Assembly: GCF_002483235.1 (NCBI RefSeq)
Contig: NZ_DLHN01000024.1
Location: 176,647-240,646 of the forward strand
Direction of reading: 5' to 3'
Source of the DNA: Pedobacter glucosidilyticus
Lineage (GTDB): Bacteria > Bacteroidota > Bacteroidia > Sphingobacteriales > Sphingobacteriaceae
DNA length: 64,000 nucleotides
Part shown: in pieces, positions 32,812-42,871 of the stretch
Layout of the letters: each line of letters starts with the position of its first letter
Position numbering within the stretch: the stretch's first letter is position 1
Notes under the pieces: model-generated
What the model was told of the DNA's origin: nothing
Database searches by the model: none
Seen by the model: only the letters and a program-made list of their open reading frames with translations
Position numbers and translations under genes: made by a program

Positions 32812-35052
32812 TTACTTCTGCTTAAACCTATCAGCCATGCCCGGTTTTGCACAACATGCTTTCATTTCGCCACTTTTCATAGCGGTTTGGCAATGTTCTG
32901 TTTTAGCTTTAACCTGTGCTGTTGGCGTGGTTGCGTTAATGGCTATGTAAGGTGCTATTACCAAAGATACAATAGACATTAACTTGATTAAGATGTTCAT
33001 AGATGGACCGGAGGTATCTTTAAACGGATCTCCCACAGTATCGCCAGTTACAGAGGCTTTATGTGGTTCTGATTTTTTGTAATACATCTCGCCATTAATT
33101 AAAACACCTTTCTCGAAAGATTTTTTAGCATTATCCCAAGCACCACCTGCGTTAGATTGGAAAATACCCATTAACACACCTGATACGGTTACACCTGCTA
33201 ATAAACCTCCTAATACTTCTGGACCAAAAATGAAACCTACCACAACTGGAGTAATGAGGGCTATAGCACCAGGCAACATCATTTCGCGGATAGAGGCTTT
33301 GGTAGAAATAGCAACGCATTTTTCATACTCGGGCTTGGCTTTATATTCCATAATGCCTGGTATCTCGCGGAATTGTCTACGTACTTCTTGTACCATATCC
33401 ATAGCAGCTCTTCCTACAGCTTGTATACATAGGGCAGAGAAAATGAAAGGAATCATCCCACCTACAAATAAACCTGCTAAAACTGGGGCTTTATAAATGT
33501 CTATAGCATCTATACCGGCTATACCCACAAAAGCTGCAAAAAGTGCTAGTGAGGTAAGGGCTGCAGAAGCGATAGCAAAACCTTTTCCGGTTGCTGCGGT
33601 GGTATTCCCAACGGCATCTAAATTATCTGTACGCTCGCGTACTTCTGGCGGTAATTGGCTCATTTCTGCTATACCACCAGCGTTATCCGCAATTGGGCCG
33701 AAAGCATCAATAGCTAATTGCATAGCGGTTGTAGCCATCATACCAGCAGCAGCAATAGCTACTCCGTATAAACCAGCGAAGTAGTAAGAGGTCATGATAC
33801 CAGCTGCTAATACCAAAATTGGGATGACGGTGGATTTCATACCTACGGATAAACCTGCGATGATATTGGTTGCATGCCCGGTTGAAGATTGTTGTACGAT
33901 AGAGTCTACCGGAGCTTTACCCATAGCAGTATAATACTCGGTAACGATACTCATGATGGTACCTACCACTAAACCTACAATAATAGCATAAAATACATTG
34001 ATGCTAGAAAACTCGTAACCTCTAAGGTTTAAGGTTTCTGGTAACATCCACATCACAATAAAATAAGAAGCTATTCCGGTTATCACAATAGATGACCAAT
34101 TACCTAAATTTAAGGCGTTTTGTACGTTTGAGGTTTCGTCTTTAATGGTTACAAACCATGTCCCGATGATAGAAAAGATGATCCCTAAACCACAAATGAC
34201 CATAGGTAATAATATGGGCGACATGCCACCAAAATTATCTGTAACGATGATTTCTTGTCCTAATACCATGGTTGCTAGGATGGTTGCTACGTAAGAGCCA
34301 AATAAATCGGCACCCATACCGGCAACATCACCTACGTTATCGCCTACGTTATCGGCAATGGTAGCAGGGTTACGTACATCGTCTTCCGGGATTCCGGCTT
34401 CTACTTTACCTACTAAATCGGCACCTACATCGGCAGCTTTGGTATAAATACCACCACCAACGCGAGCGAAAAGCGCAATAGATTCTGCACCTAAAGAGAA
34501 ACCTGTTAATACTTCAATAGCTGTTTTTACGGTATGTTCACCTAAATCAGCAAAAATGGAGAGGAAAATGATAAACAAACCTCCTAAACCTAAAACTGCC
34601 AAGCCAGCAACACCTAAGCCCATTACAGTACCACCAGTAAAAGAAACTTTTAATGCTTGTTTTAAGCTGGTACGAGCTGCATGTGTTGTTCTTACATTTG
34701 CTTTTGTAGCTACACGCATACCAATATAACCTGCTGTTGCAGAGAAAACTGCACCAATAACAAAGGCTATAGAAATAATCCAGCTAGAGTGTATTTCTTT
34801 TCCGTTAACTTCATGTATTGAGCCCGAGTAAGCTAAAAGAATACCTGCAAATAATACGAAGATGCTTAATACTCTCCATTCTGCTTTTAAAAATGCCATA
34901 GCACCATCTGCTATGTAGCCAGCAAGCTCGGTCATTTTTTCATCCCCTGAAGGCTGCTTAGATACCCAAATGGATTTAGAAATCATCACGAGAATACCAA
35001 TAAGACCTAATATTGGTACAACATAAATTAAATTAGTTTGTAAGAATTCCAT
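32812..35052 (-). CDS. hppA: Membrane-bound ion-pumping pyrophosphatase, K+-dependent type
   Basis: A 746-residue protein with about 16 membrane helices that couples pyrophosphate hydrolysis to outward pumping of H+ or Na+. The substrate motifs DVGADLVGKVEAGIPEDD and DNVGDNVGDVAGMGADLFGS are intact. The switch motif reads GNTTAATGKG: alanine, not lysine, after GNTT marks the K+-dependent subfamily. Some Bacteroidota members pump both Na+ and H+. The short Cys-containing C-terminal tail (EMKACCAKPGMADRFKQK) is unusual. Monocistronic. Confidence 0.93.
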   Translation of the reverse strand: MEFLQTNLIYVVPILGLIGILVMISKSIWVSKQPSGDEKMTELAGYIADGAMAFLKAEWRVLSIFVLFAGILLAYSGSIHEVNGKEIHSSWIISIAFVIGAVFSATAGYIGMRVATKANVRTTHAARTSLKQALKVSFTGGTVMGLGVAGLAVLGLGGLFIIFLSIFADLGEHTVKTAIEVLTGFSLGAESIALFARVGGGIYTKAADVGADLVGKVEAGIPEDDVRNPATIADNVGDNVGDVAGMGADLFGSYVATILATMVLGQEIIVTDNFGGMSPILLPMVICGLGIIFSIIGTWFVTIKDETSNVQNALNLGNWSSIVITGIASYFIVMWMLPETLNLRGYEFSSINVFYAIIVGLVVGTIMSIVTEYYTAMGKAPVDSIVQQSSTGHATNIIAGLSVGMKSTVIPILVLAAGIMTSYYFAGLYGVAIAAAGMMATTAMQLAIDAFGPIADNAGGIAEMSQLPPEVRERTDNLDAVGNTTAATGKGFAIASAALTSLALFAAFVGIAGIDAIDIYKAPVLAGLFVGGMIPFIFSALCIQAVGRAAMDMVQEVRRQFREIPGIMEYKAKPEYEKCVAISTKASIREMMLPGAIALITPVVVGFIFGPEVLGGLLAGVTVSGVLMGIFQSNAGGAWDNAKKSFEKGVLINGEMYYKKSEPHKASVTGDTVGDPFKDTSGPSMNILIKLMSIVSLVIAPYIAINATTPTAQVKAKTEHCQTAMKSGEMKACCAKPGMADRFKQK

Positions 35053-35170
35053 ACATGTAATCGGTTTTTTTTAAGGGTTTATAATTGTAATATACCAAAT
35101 TTAGCAGGGTATTTGATAAAAGCAAATTTTTAGGGATATTATTATAGCTGTGTGTATAGCTTTTTGAGCA

Positions 35171-35206
35171 AAAAAAAGAAGCGAAATTAGAAAACTCGCT
35201 TCTTTT
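35171..35206 (-). terminator. Terminator of the OmpA-like gene
   Basis: AAAAGAAGCGA and TCGCTTCTTTT form an 11-bp perfect stem with an 11-base loop, and on the minus strand end in seven T. It lies 57 bp after the OmpA-like stop. Confidence 0.85.
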
Positions 35207-35262
35207 AATGGCGTATGGTTTACCCACACCCCTTTTAGGAAAATCTTTATTGGCTGGTTAAT

Positions 35263-35838
35263 TTACAAAGGCTTTACTTCTACCCTTCTATTTTTTGCTC
35301 TTCCAGCTTCTGTATCATTGGATACTAATGGACTAGATTCGCCAAAACCTTTAACAACTAAGTTGCTAGATTTTATACCATTATTTACCAAATAAGCTTT
35401 AACGGCATTTGCCCTATCTACAGAAAGCATCATGTTTCTTTGCTCGGTACCTTCTGCAGATGAATGACCATTTAACTGAAATTTAGTATCGGGTTTACTT
35501 TTCATCATTTTAGCTATACCATCTAAAACTTCATAAGAAGATGTTTTTAATACAGATGAGTTAAACTCAAATTGAATGTTTTGGTAATTGAAGACTTGTT
35601 CTACAACTTCTGGGCAGCCGTTTGTACTTGCTGTCCCTTTCTCTTCTGGGCATTGGTCCTTATCATCAGGAATACCATCATTATCTGTATCTTTTACCAC
35701 TGGCGCTGGTGGTGGCGTTGGTGCAGGTGTTTCTGCTACAGGTTCTGGTGCTGCTGGTGCTACAACTTTTTTAGATTTACACGAACTGTAAAAAATTGCG
35801 ATGGCTAATAATGCCACTAAGGTTAATTTTGTCTTCAT
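35263..35838 (-). CDS. OmpA-family outer-membrane lipoprotein with TSP3 repeat
   Basis: A 191-residue protein. The lipobox FYSSC makes Cys20 the lipid anchor. A proline/alanine-rich linker follows, then one thrombospondin type-3 calcium repeat (DTDNDGIPDDKDQCP, about 50-64) and an OmpA C-terminal domain that binds peptidoglycan (FEFNSSVLK, NGHSSAEGTEQRNMMLSVDRA, GRAKNRRVEV). Pal-like proteins of this type tie the outer membrane to the wall. Monocistronic with its own terminator. Confidence 0.92.
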   Translation of the reverse strand: MKTKLTLVALLAIAIFYSSCKSKKVVAPAAPEPVAETPAPTPPPAPVVKDTDNDGIPDDKDQCPEEKGTASTNGCPEVVEQVFNYQNIQFEFNSSVLKTSSYEVLDGIAKMMKSKPDTKFQLNGHSSAEGTEQRNMMLSVDRANAVKAYLVNNGIKSSNLVVKGFGESSPLVSNDTEAGRAKNRRVEVKPL

Positions 35839-35898
35839 TCTTTCTTTATTTATGGTTCGAAATTAAACATTATGTATACAAACTAAGCTTTATACTAT

Positions 35899-37728
35899 TT
35901 ATTTTGTTACTATAGAAATATCATCATCAATATTTAAACCAATGGCTTTTAAAAGTAACGAAGCATTAAAGGTTTCGCATTTACCTTGTTTTATTTTATA
36001 ATCAAAATACATTTCATTTTCTTGAAGCTGTATATCAAAATGGAAATTCCTAAGCTGTTGCGGATATTCTTGTTCTAAATCAGCTATTTGCAAATCGTGA
36101 GTAGCAATAAAACCAGGTGTTTTTTGTGCTATCAGCTTCTTAATAAATACTTTGGTGCCTAAATATTTATCTTTACTATTGGTTCCACGAAGCATTTCAT
36201 CTATCAATACAAAAGTTTGCTCTTTTTGCTGTGTAAAATCTAAAATCATTTTTAACCTATCAATTTCTGCTTTAAATGTTGAGGTTTGATTTTGTAGAGA
36301 GTCTTTAATCCGCATATAGCTTACCAAATTAAAAACCGAGGTATTGAAACTTGTGGCACAAACTTTAGCACCTGCAAAAGCTAAAACCATATTAGCCCCT
36401 ACTGTTCTTAAGAATGTGGATTTACCAGCCATGTTAGAGCCGGTGATAACATCTGTTGTAGGGTGCTTAGCTAAAGAAAAATCATTACTTACCCGTTTAT
36501 GGAAAGGAATTAAAGGATGTCCTAATGCTTTGCTTTCTAGTGTATATACGGATGATATTTGAGGGTATATCCAATGAGGATGATTGTGGGCTAAATTTGA
36601 TAAACTTAATAAAGTTTCTATCTCCACCATCACCTCAAAACCATTAACAATACTGCTTTTATATTGGTTTTGCCATTTCTGGAGCTTAAAAAGCACTTTT
36701 AAATCCCACTGCAAAAAAAGGTTAAGGAAAGTACCAACCAGCATGTTTAATCTGTAGTTGAGATTTACCAATATACTACCCAAGCTTATCAGTTGCAAGC
36801 TTAAAGGTACTTCTTGATGTATTTGGGAGAGCAAATTTTTCATTAAAGTATTGCTCCAATGTTTACGCTCTATCCATTGTAAGTTTTGGGCATAACCGTC
36901 TAAAGCGTTGGCTGCTTTCTCTACCCTGAGGTGTAAAATATCTATTTTATTTTTAAAAAAACCATAAAAAACACCGTTTAACAACAATACCATACCTAAG
37001 ATACTCCACCAAATACCACCCCAAATCAAGGCAACAGTTAATACAGAAAGATTAATAAAAGGTAAAATCCTGACTGCATATTTTAATGATTTACTGTTTA
37101 AGAACTTTAGTAAAGTAGCTAAATCATGAGCTATAAAATTTGATAATTGGTTTAGCAAGTTTGGCTCAAGTAAAAATATACGTGTTCTAAAATCAACACC
37201 TTCTTTTTGTAAGTTAGTAAGTTCTTTTACGGCTTCTTGTCGGGCTTCTATGATAGCTATTTGTGCGGGGGCTTGCATCCAAGAAGCCAAAAGTGCTTTT
37301 GCCTGGGTAGAAACGCATCTGTTGATGTAATGAAACAAAGATTGTGCACCAAAAACATCCAAATCATCTGTATAAGCATGCTGTGCAGAGCTAAAAGTTT
37401 GGCCATCATCATATATATTTTTACCACCGTTAAGCACTTCTACTTCATTTTGTAAGAGTTTTAGTTTAGTTTCTTTGAAAACCAGCAGGTTTGTTTTTTT
37501 CTGTTGAATTTTCACCAATATCAGAAAACCTAAAAACAAACATAAAGCTATAACAGCTACAGCAATTAAGCCCGCATTAAAGAATATATAAACCAGTAAA
37601 ATGGCCAATAAAAACAAAGCTAAGCGACCATAAGCATACTGATTAATGATTTTTTTTAAGGATTTAATTTGTGCCGTAAGGCTCGAAATTTGTAATTGAT
37701 AATCTTGTAGAATATCAGTTGTTAACAT
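35899..37728 (-). CDS. Membrane-spanning MutS-like ATPase
   Basis: A 609-residue protein with a MutS C-terminal ATPase: Walker A TGSNMAGKST (429-438), Walker B FVLIDE (506-511) and the MutS signature region LRGTNSKDK. MutS mismatch-recognition domains are absent. Hydrophobic helices near 36-72 and 220-258 are unusual for this superfamily and suggest membrane attachment. Such proteins are common in Bacteroidota as MutS-related and their role is not known. Monocistronic. Confidence 0.85.
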   Translation of the reverse strand: MLTTDILQDYQLQISSLTAQIKSLKKIINQYAYGRLALFLLAILLVYIFFNAGLIAVAVIALCLFLGFLILVKIQQKKTNLLVFKETKLKLLQNEVEVLNGGKNIYDDGQTFSSAQHAYTDDLDVFGAQSLFHYINRCVSTQAKALLASWMQAPAQIAIIEARQEAVKELTNLQKEGVDFRTRIFLLEPNLLNQLSNFIAHDLATLLKFLNSKSLKYAVRILPFINLSVLTVALIWGGIWWSILGMVLLLNGVFYGFFKNKIDILHLRVEKAANALDGYAQNLQWIERKHWSNTLMKNLLSQIHQEVPLSLQLISLGSILVNLNYRLNMLVGTFLNLFLQWDLKVLFKLQKWQNQYKSSIVNGFEVMVEIETLLSLSNLAHNHPHWIYPQISSVYTLESKALGHPLIPFHKRVSNDFSLAKHPTTDVITGSNMAGKSTFLRTVGANMVLAFAGAKVCATSFNTSVFNLVSYMRIKDSLQNQTSTFKAEIDRLKMILDFTQQKEQTFVLIDEMLRGTNSKDKYLGTKVFIKKLIAQKTPGFIATHDLQIADLEQEYPQQLRNFHFDIQLQENEMYFDYKIKQGKCETFNASLLLKAIGLNIDDDISIVTK

Positions 37729-37823
37729 GATTATAAAATTTTAAGGCAAGATATTAAAACATTTTACCATATTAAGCTCTTAAAACAGAAAAGGCAAATT
37801 GCTTTTACAAACAACACTTAAAA

Positions 37824-38297
37824 ATGAAAGTTACCCTTTTAACCGTCGGCAAAACAGAAGATAAATACATCCTAGAAGGGATAGAAAAATATCTTAAAAG
37901 GTTAAAACACTATATCAAATTTGAGTTGATAGAAATCCCTGAACTCAAGAAGACTAAAAGTTTAAGTGAAGATCAGCAAAAAGCAAAAGAGGCCGAAATG
38001 ATTGCCAAACACCTTAACCATAGTGATTATTTAGTTTTGCTTGATGAAAAAGGCAAAGAACTAAGCTCTATGCACTTTGCAGATTTTATGAATAAAAAAA
38101 TGATTGCCAGTGTACAAAATTTAGTTTTTATTGTTGGTGGGCCTTATGGATTTGATGCCAGCTTACACCATAGAGCACATGATAAATTATCGCTCTCTAA
38201 GATGACATTTTCACATCAAATGGTGCGCCTTTTCTTTATAGAACAAGTTTACAGAGCCTTTACAATACTTAAGGGAGAACCTTATCATCACGAATAA
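37824..38297 (+). CDS. rlmH: 23S rRNA pseudouridine-1915 N3-methyltransferase
   Basis: A 157-residue SPOUT methyltransferase. The trefoil-knot SAM site is visible as FIVGGPYGF (about 108-116) and LSKMTFSHQMVRLFFIEQVYRA, ending with TILKGEPYHHE. It methylates pseudouridine 1915 in helix 69 of 23S rRNA. A 41-codon gene follows 10 bp downstream. Confidence 0.95.
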   Translation: MKVTLLTVGKTEDKYILEGIEKYLKRLKHYIKFELIEIPELKKTKSLSEDQQKAKEAEMIAKHLNHSDYLVLLDEKGKELSSMHFADFMNKKMIASVQNLVFIVGGPYGFDASLHHRAHDKLSLSKMTFSHQMVRLFFIEQVYRAFTILKGEPYHHE

Positions 38298-38307
38298 AAA
38301 GAAATTT

Positions 38308-38433
38308 ATGTTGGGATATAAAAGAAAATATCGTTTTAAGACTGAGCAAAGTAGCAAAGAAAAACGTCTGTTTTGGATATTATCTATAGTAGTGAGTATC
38401 TTTTTTATTGCGCTTTATTATTGGATGAAGTAA
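38308..38433 (+). CDS. Small single-helix membrane protein, 41 aa
   Basis: ATG at 38308 and TAA at 38431-38433. A highly basic N-terminal half (MLGYKRKYRFKTEQSSKEKR) precedes one hydrophobic helix (LFWILSIVVSIFFIALYYW). The positive-inside rule predicts a cytosolic N-terminus. It starts 10 bp after rlmH and is probably on the same transcript. Function unknown. Confidence 0.5.
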   Translation: MLGYKRKYRFKTEQSSKEKRLFWILSIVVSIFFIALYYWMK

Positions 38434-38515
38434 AACATCAAACCATAACAAAAAATTAATTTAATTAAATATAAGATTTTGTCTTATTTTGTAATGAATT
38501 AATTATCATTTCATT

Positions 38516-41500
38516 GTGCTTCATTCAAAAATCGTTAAAATTTTAAAAATAATTGGCGTTGGTATTGCCTTTATTTTAGCTACTCTTTTTATTATTCCTC
38601 TCCTGTTTTCAGATACCATCAATACAAAAGTAAAAACTTGGGCAAATGCCAATATCAATGGCAAACTAGCTTTTGAGGATATTAACTTATCTTTCTTCAA
38701 ACACTTCCCTGCTTTAACGGTAACCCTATATGAGGTAGACCTTAAAGGATCTGCCCCTTTTGAAAAAGAAACTTTGCTTAAGGCTCAGGAATTGGCTTTA
38801 GGTATCAACTTATCTACCTTGTTAGAAGAAAGAATTGTTATCAATAAGTTTTTTGTAGACCATGCCGATATACATGTTTTGGTAGATAGCCTAGGAAACG
38901 CCAATTACAATGTTTATAAAAGCACTAAAGAACAAACAAACTCAGCGGCTAGCAGTGAAACATCTTTAGGTATAGAATTGATTAAGATAGAACATAGTAA
39001 ACTTACTTATCATGATGAATCTTTACCTATGCACATAAGCGCAAAAGGTTTTAACTATACTGGGAAAGGCGACTTAAGTAAGGCTATTTTTGATTTATAT
39101 ACAGAAGCTCGTATAGACTCGGTAGATTTTACTTATGCTGGGCAAAACTACTTTAAAAACAAAAAAATTGACGCCAATTTAATCACTAAAATCAACACCT
39201 CATCTTTAGCTTTTGTATTTGAGAAAAACGATATTTTGATAAATCGTTTACCCGTAACATTTAACGGAAAATTTGAGTTTTTAGAGAATGGTTATGATAT
39301 GAGCTTTGATATCACCTCTAAAAAAAGCCAATTGAAAGATATTTTCACTGCTTTACCTCCTGATTATTTAGGTTGGTTGGATGAGACAGACATCAAAGGA
39401 TTGGGCGAGATTGCCGTATCTTTAAAAGGGCAATATATAGCAGAACAAAATAAAATGCCAGATTTTAACATGAATTTAGCTATCAGAGATGGATATATAG
39501 CCCATCAAAAAGCTAGTGTTCCTGTTAAAAATTTATTTCTAAATATGGATGCTAGCTTACCAAAACTAGATCCAGAATTACTTTATTTAAATATTGATTC
39601 TATTTATTTTAATGTAAATGATGATTTTTTTAGTGGTATTTTAAAGGTTAATGGCTTAAGCAAACCTAAGATACATACCAATATCAAAGCTAAAATGGAT
39701 TTAGAGCAGTTAGACCGAGCTTTAGGCATATCCGCTTATGATATTAAAGGACTATTAACGCTTAACTTACAAGCCAACGGCAAATATGCTACCACCATTA
39801 AAAAAACTGGTGTTAGAAAAACCGATACTCTTGTAAGTAGTATTCCAACATTTAAACTGAATAGTAAACTACAAAACGGATATTTTAAAGTAGCACAATT
39901 GCCGCAAGCAATCCGCAATATTGGGTTTAATTTAGAAGCTGCTTGCACTGATAGTTTATATCAAAACACCTATCTGAACATAAGTGATTTAAACTTAAAT
40001 GTACTATCTAACTATATAAAAGGCTACGCCAAAATTGCTAACCTTAAAACTTACCCGGTAGATATAAAGCTAAATGCTAAATTCAATTTAGCCGATGTTG
40101 CCTCATTTTATCCGTTAGATAGCCTCATGCTTAAAGGAAAAATAAATATGGCTGTACTAGCTAAAGGCACCTATGAACCTAAAAAGAGAAAATTTCCGGT
40201 TACCAAGGCTAATCTTAGCCTCCAAAATGGCTATATTAAATCTGCTTACTCGCCACTTCCAATCGAGCAAATAGAAATTCAAACAGCTATAAGCAGCAGC
40301 AGGGGTTCTTATAAAGATATTAAAGTAAATGTCTTGCCTATTTCTTTTAATATAGCCAACCAGCCTTTTAAATTACAAGCCCAATTACAAAATTTTAATA
40401 ATCTTAAATACAGCATTACTTCTAAGGGTAACTTAGATATATCTAAAATTTATCAAGTATTTGCTGTTAAAGGTTATGATGTTTCTGGCTTTATACAAAC
40501 CGACTTTAATTTAAGTGGTTTACAGAGCGATGCAACAGCTAAAAGATACCACCGCTTAAACAATAGAGGCAACATCACTATTGAGGATTTAGCATTACAG
40601 TCCGATTTATTTCCTCTGCCTTTTTATATCAAAAATGGGAAATTTAGTTTTTACCAAGACAAGTTAAGGTTCGATAATTTCAAAGGTGTTTACGGTGAAA
40701 CCACCATTAATCTTAATGGCTATTTAAATAATATTATTGATTATGCTTTGAAAGAAGAAGCTCCGTTAAAAGGTAATTTTAATATTTATAGTGCTTATAT
40801 TAATGCTAATCAGTTTATGGCTTTTGCCGATGCTGGTAGCAATAGTACTGTAGCACCAGCAAATGCCGGCGTGATTATGATACCGCAAAATCTTGATGTC
40901 TCTTTAAGCGCAACAGTAAAGAAAATTAATTATGATGGTTTAAACATCAGGAACTTTAAAGGACAAGTTATCAGTAAAAATCAAGCTTTAGAACTCAAAG
41001 ATACCGGTTTTGAGCTTGCCGGTGCAAAAACAACAATGAATGCCAGTTACAAACCTCTAAATCCTAAAAGGGCTCAATTTTATTATCAAATAAAGGCTGA
41101 AAATTTTGACATACAAAAAGCATACAAAGAGGTTAAAATGTTTAGAGATATGGCAAGTTCAGCAAAAAACGCATACGGGCAAGTATCCTTAAATTACGAA
41201 CTTAGCGGGAAACTTAATGAAAGCATGTACCCTATTATGCCTAGCTTAGCCGGAAAAGGTAGTTTAACTTTAAATAATATTAAGTTTAAAGGTTTTAAAT
41301 TACTCAATCAAATTGCCAGAAAAAGTTCTTATGAAAGTTTAGAAGATGCCGATGTTAATAAAGTTGAGATTAAAAGCAGCATTAAAAATAATATCATGAC
41401 TATAGAACGTACCAAAATGCGCATGGCGGGTTTTAGACCTCGTTTTGAAGGGCAAGTAAGTTTAAATGGTAACATGAATATGGCTATGCGTATTGGCTTG

Positions 41501-41617
41501 CCTCCACTTGGTATTATAGGTATACCTGTTAAAATTACGGGTACACAAGAAAAACCAGTTATTAAAATTGGTCGTCAAACTAAAGCTGATGAATTAGAAG
41601 AAACAACAGAAGAATAA
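38516..41617 (+). CDS. AsmA-family envelope protein
   Basis: A 1033-residue protein that starts at GTG (38516; no in-frame ATG nearby). An N-terminal membrane helix (about 10-31) is followed by LLFSDTINTKVKTWANANINGKLAFEDINLSFFKHFP, the AsmA opening. A long repeating beta-strand region leads to a C-terminal AsmA_2-type domain (GKGSLTLNNIKFKGFKLLNQIA and MRIGLPPLGIIGIPVKITGT). AsmA-like proteins form groove-shaped bridges thought to carry phospholipids between membranes. The secreted 137-aa protein gene follows 18 bp later. Confidence 0.88.
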   Translation: MLHSKIVKILKIIGVGIAFILATLFIIPLLFSDTINTKVKTWANANINGKLAFEDINLSFFKHFPALTVTLYEVDLKGSAPFEKETLLKAQELALGINLSTLLEERIVINKFFVDHADIHVLVDSLGNANYNVYKSTKEQTNSAASSETSLGIELIKIEHSKLTYHDESLPMHISAKGFNYTGKGDLSKAIFDLYTEARIDSVDFTYAGQNYFKNKKIDANLITKINTSSLAFVFEKNDILINRLPVTFNGKFEFLENGYDMSFDITSKKSQLKDIFTALPPDYLGWLDETDIKGLGEIAVSLKGQYIAEQNKMPDFNMNLAIRDGYIAHQKASVPVKNLFLNMDASLPKLDPELLYLNIDSIYFNVNDDFFSGILKVNGLSKPKIHTNIKAKMDLEQLDRALGISAYDIKGLLTLNLQANGKYATTIKKTGVRKTDTLVSSIPTFKLNSKLQNGYFKVAQLPQAIRNIGFNLEAACTDSLYQNTYLNISDLNLNVLSNYIKGYAKIANLKTYPVDIKLNAKFNLADVASFYPLDSLMLKGKINMAVLAKGTYEPKKRKFPVTKANLSLQNGYIKSAYSPLPIEQIEIQTAISSSRGSYKDIKVNVLPISFNIANQPFKLQAQLQNFNNLKYSITSKGNLDISKIYQVFAVKGYDVSGFIQTDFNLSGLQSDATAKRYHRLNNRGNITIEDLALQSDLFPLPFYIKNGKFSFYQDKLRFDNFKGVYGETTINLNGYLNNIIDYALKEEAPLKGNFNIYSAYINANQFMAFADAGSNSTVAPANAGVIMIPQNLDVSLSATVKKINYDGLNIRNFKGQVISKNQALELKDTGFELAGAKTTMNASYKPLNPKRAQFYYQIKAENFDIQKAYKEVKMFRDMASSAKNAYGQVSLNYELSGKLNESMYPIMPSLAGKGSLTLNNIKFKGFKLLNQIARKSSYESLEDADVNKVEIKSSIKNNIMTIERTKMRMAGFRPRFEGQVSLNGNMNMAMRIGLPPLGIIGIPVKITGTQEKPVIKIGRQTKADELEETTEE

Positions 41618-41635
41618 TTATTTTAAACCAATAAC

Positions 41636-42049
41636 ATGAAAAAAATCATTTTTACCCTTTTAACCACTTTGGTGGTACATGCAGCATCGGCACAAAGCTT
41701 ATTAAACAAAGTTAAAAGTACTGCAGAAAGTACCCAAAACTCTACTAATGGCATATTGGCAGCATCAGCAAAAGATATTATGGCAAAGTTAGGTCCTACT
41801 TTAGCTTTATCTGCCATACAAAAGCCAAAAGTTTTAGAAGCTGTAAGTAGTTTTGCCACTCAAAAAGCGCAAATTTTGCCTTTGTTAAATACAGATAAGG
41901 CTGCTTATGCCAGCAAGTTAACAGGTTTACAAAATACTTTATTTCCAAAATTAAAAAGCATTTTAACGGTGGCACAATACAGTAAATTTCTAGGTTTAAA
42001 ACCTAAAGCACCGTCTGCAACTGATGCGCTTTCGGCTTTGTTTTTTTGA
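41636..42049 (+). CDS. Small secreted helical protein of unknown function
   Basis: A 137-residue protein with a signal peptide cleaved after VVHAASA (about residue 19) and a mature part of alanine/leucine/lysine-rich helices (VLEAVSSFATQKAQILPLL, LFPKLKSILTVAQYSKFLGL). There are no cysteines. It starts 18 bp after the AsmA-like gene, so it may be a periplasmic partner. I do not recognise a named family. Confidence 0.6.
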   Translation: MKKIIFTLLTTLVVHAASAQSLLNKVKSTAESTQNSTNGILAASAKDIMAKLGPTLALSAIQKPKVLEAVSSFATQKAQILPLLNTDKAAYASKLTGLQNTLFPKLKSILTVAQYSKFLGLKPKAPSATDALSALFF

Positions 42050-42143
42050 TAAACTAAAAATAATTTTGAGTTAAGTACTTGTTTATTTTAATCAGTAAAA
42101 GCAGCTTTATAGAAGCTCAACAAATAATTTCCCTGAGAATAAA

Positions 42144-42273
42144 AAAGAGGTTGTCTTAATCATTTTATAATCCAGATGTGAGTGTTATGGAAACATGTTC
42201 TGGTATTTTCAAGGCAGGCTTCAATTGCCATCAGCCTGACGGCATAAAATGGTACTTTAAAGACAGCCTCTTT
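42144..42273. repeat. Second long inverted-repeat element with AAAGAGGYTGTC ends
   Basis: AAAGAGGTTGTCTTAA...CATTTTAT (42144-42168) pairs with ATAAAATGG...AAGACAGCCTCTTT (42244-42273). Inner pairs (CCAGA/TCTGG and CAGGCTT/AGCCTG) give a branched structure. It sits between convergent genes and would serve as a two-way terminator. It shares its ends, not its centre, with the element at 4557-4685. Confidence 0.65.
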
Positions 42274-42292
42274 ATCAAATTAAAACAACTAG

Positions 42293-42808
42293 CTAAAGGT
42301 TAGCGGGTATGATATCAGAGGCATTAATATTTAAAATTAATGACTGTCCTAAGGCATCAAGTCTTAAGATAACCCTTTGTTGTTGTTTCCATGAAACTAA
42401 TTCGGCTTCATAACCTTTAAGTTTTCCAGAAATGATTTTTACTTTTTGTCCTTTTTCTAACTGATCGAAAGTAATTTCGGGCTCTGCCTGCCCGTTTAAA
42501 TAGTTTTGTAACATTTGGATTTGCTTATCTGGGATATAGGCAATTTCACCAGAGAAATATATAAATCTTACGATACCATGGGTTTGTACTACTTGGTCGT
42601 ATTCTTTGTTAGATAGGTATACAAACAGGTACGATTTAAAAAGAGGTTCTTCTATCCATTTCTTTCTATCACTCCACTGTCTTAAAGTTTTTTGTAAAGG
42701 CAAATAAACCTGAATACCACGTTTTTTTAAGTTCTCGGCGGTTTTCTTCTCTGCTCTTGGAAGTGTATATACAGGATACCAACGGTAATATTCATCTAAA
42801 TTGGCCAT
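42293..42808 (-). CDS. UpxY/NusG-family transcription antiterminator
   Basis: A 171-residue NusG paralogue. The NGN domain starts RWYPVYTLPRAEKKTAENLKKRGIQVYLPL and includes LFKSYLFVYL; the KOW domain reads EKGQKVKIISGKLKGYEAELV. In Bacteroidota, UpxY/LoaP-type specialised NusG proteins bind the first RNA of capsule or exopolysaccharide operons and let transcription pass early terminators. No polysaccharide operon follows here, so its target must be elsewhere. Confidence 0.85.
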   Translation of the reverse strand: MANLDEYYRWYPVYTLPRAEKKTAENLKKRGIQVYLPLQKTLRQWSDRKKWIEEPLFKSYLFVYLSNKEYDQVVQTHGIVRFIYFSGEIAYIPDKQIQMLQNYLNGQAEPEITFDQLEKGQKVKIISGKLKGYEAELVSWKQQQRVILRLDALGQSLILNINASDIIPANL

Positions 42809-42871
42809 AAATGGAATTGCTCAAAAATTAAGAGAAAAATTTAGCGCTTTCAACTCGGTATTTGACTGTAA

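Noticed and set aside
32655..32852. Minus-strand ORF of 65 codons
   Set aside because: It is Phe/Leu-rich because of A-rich low-complexity DNA and overlaps the hppA terminator and 3' end.
35572..35808. Plus-strand Trp/Cys-rich ORF opposite the OmpA gene
   Set aside because: It is the complement of the Pro/Ala-rich linker; the OmpA frame is clearly the real one.
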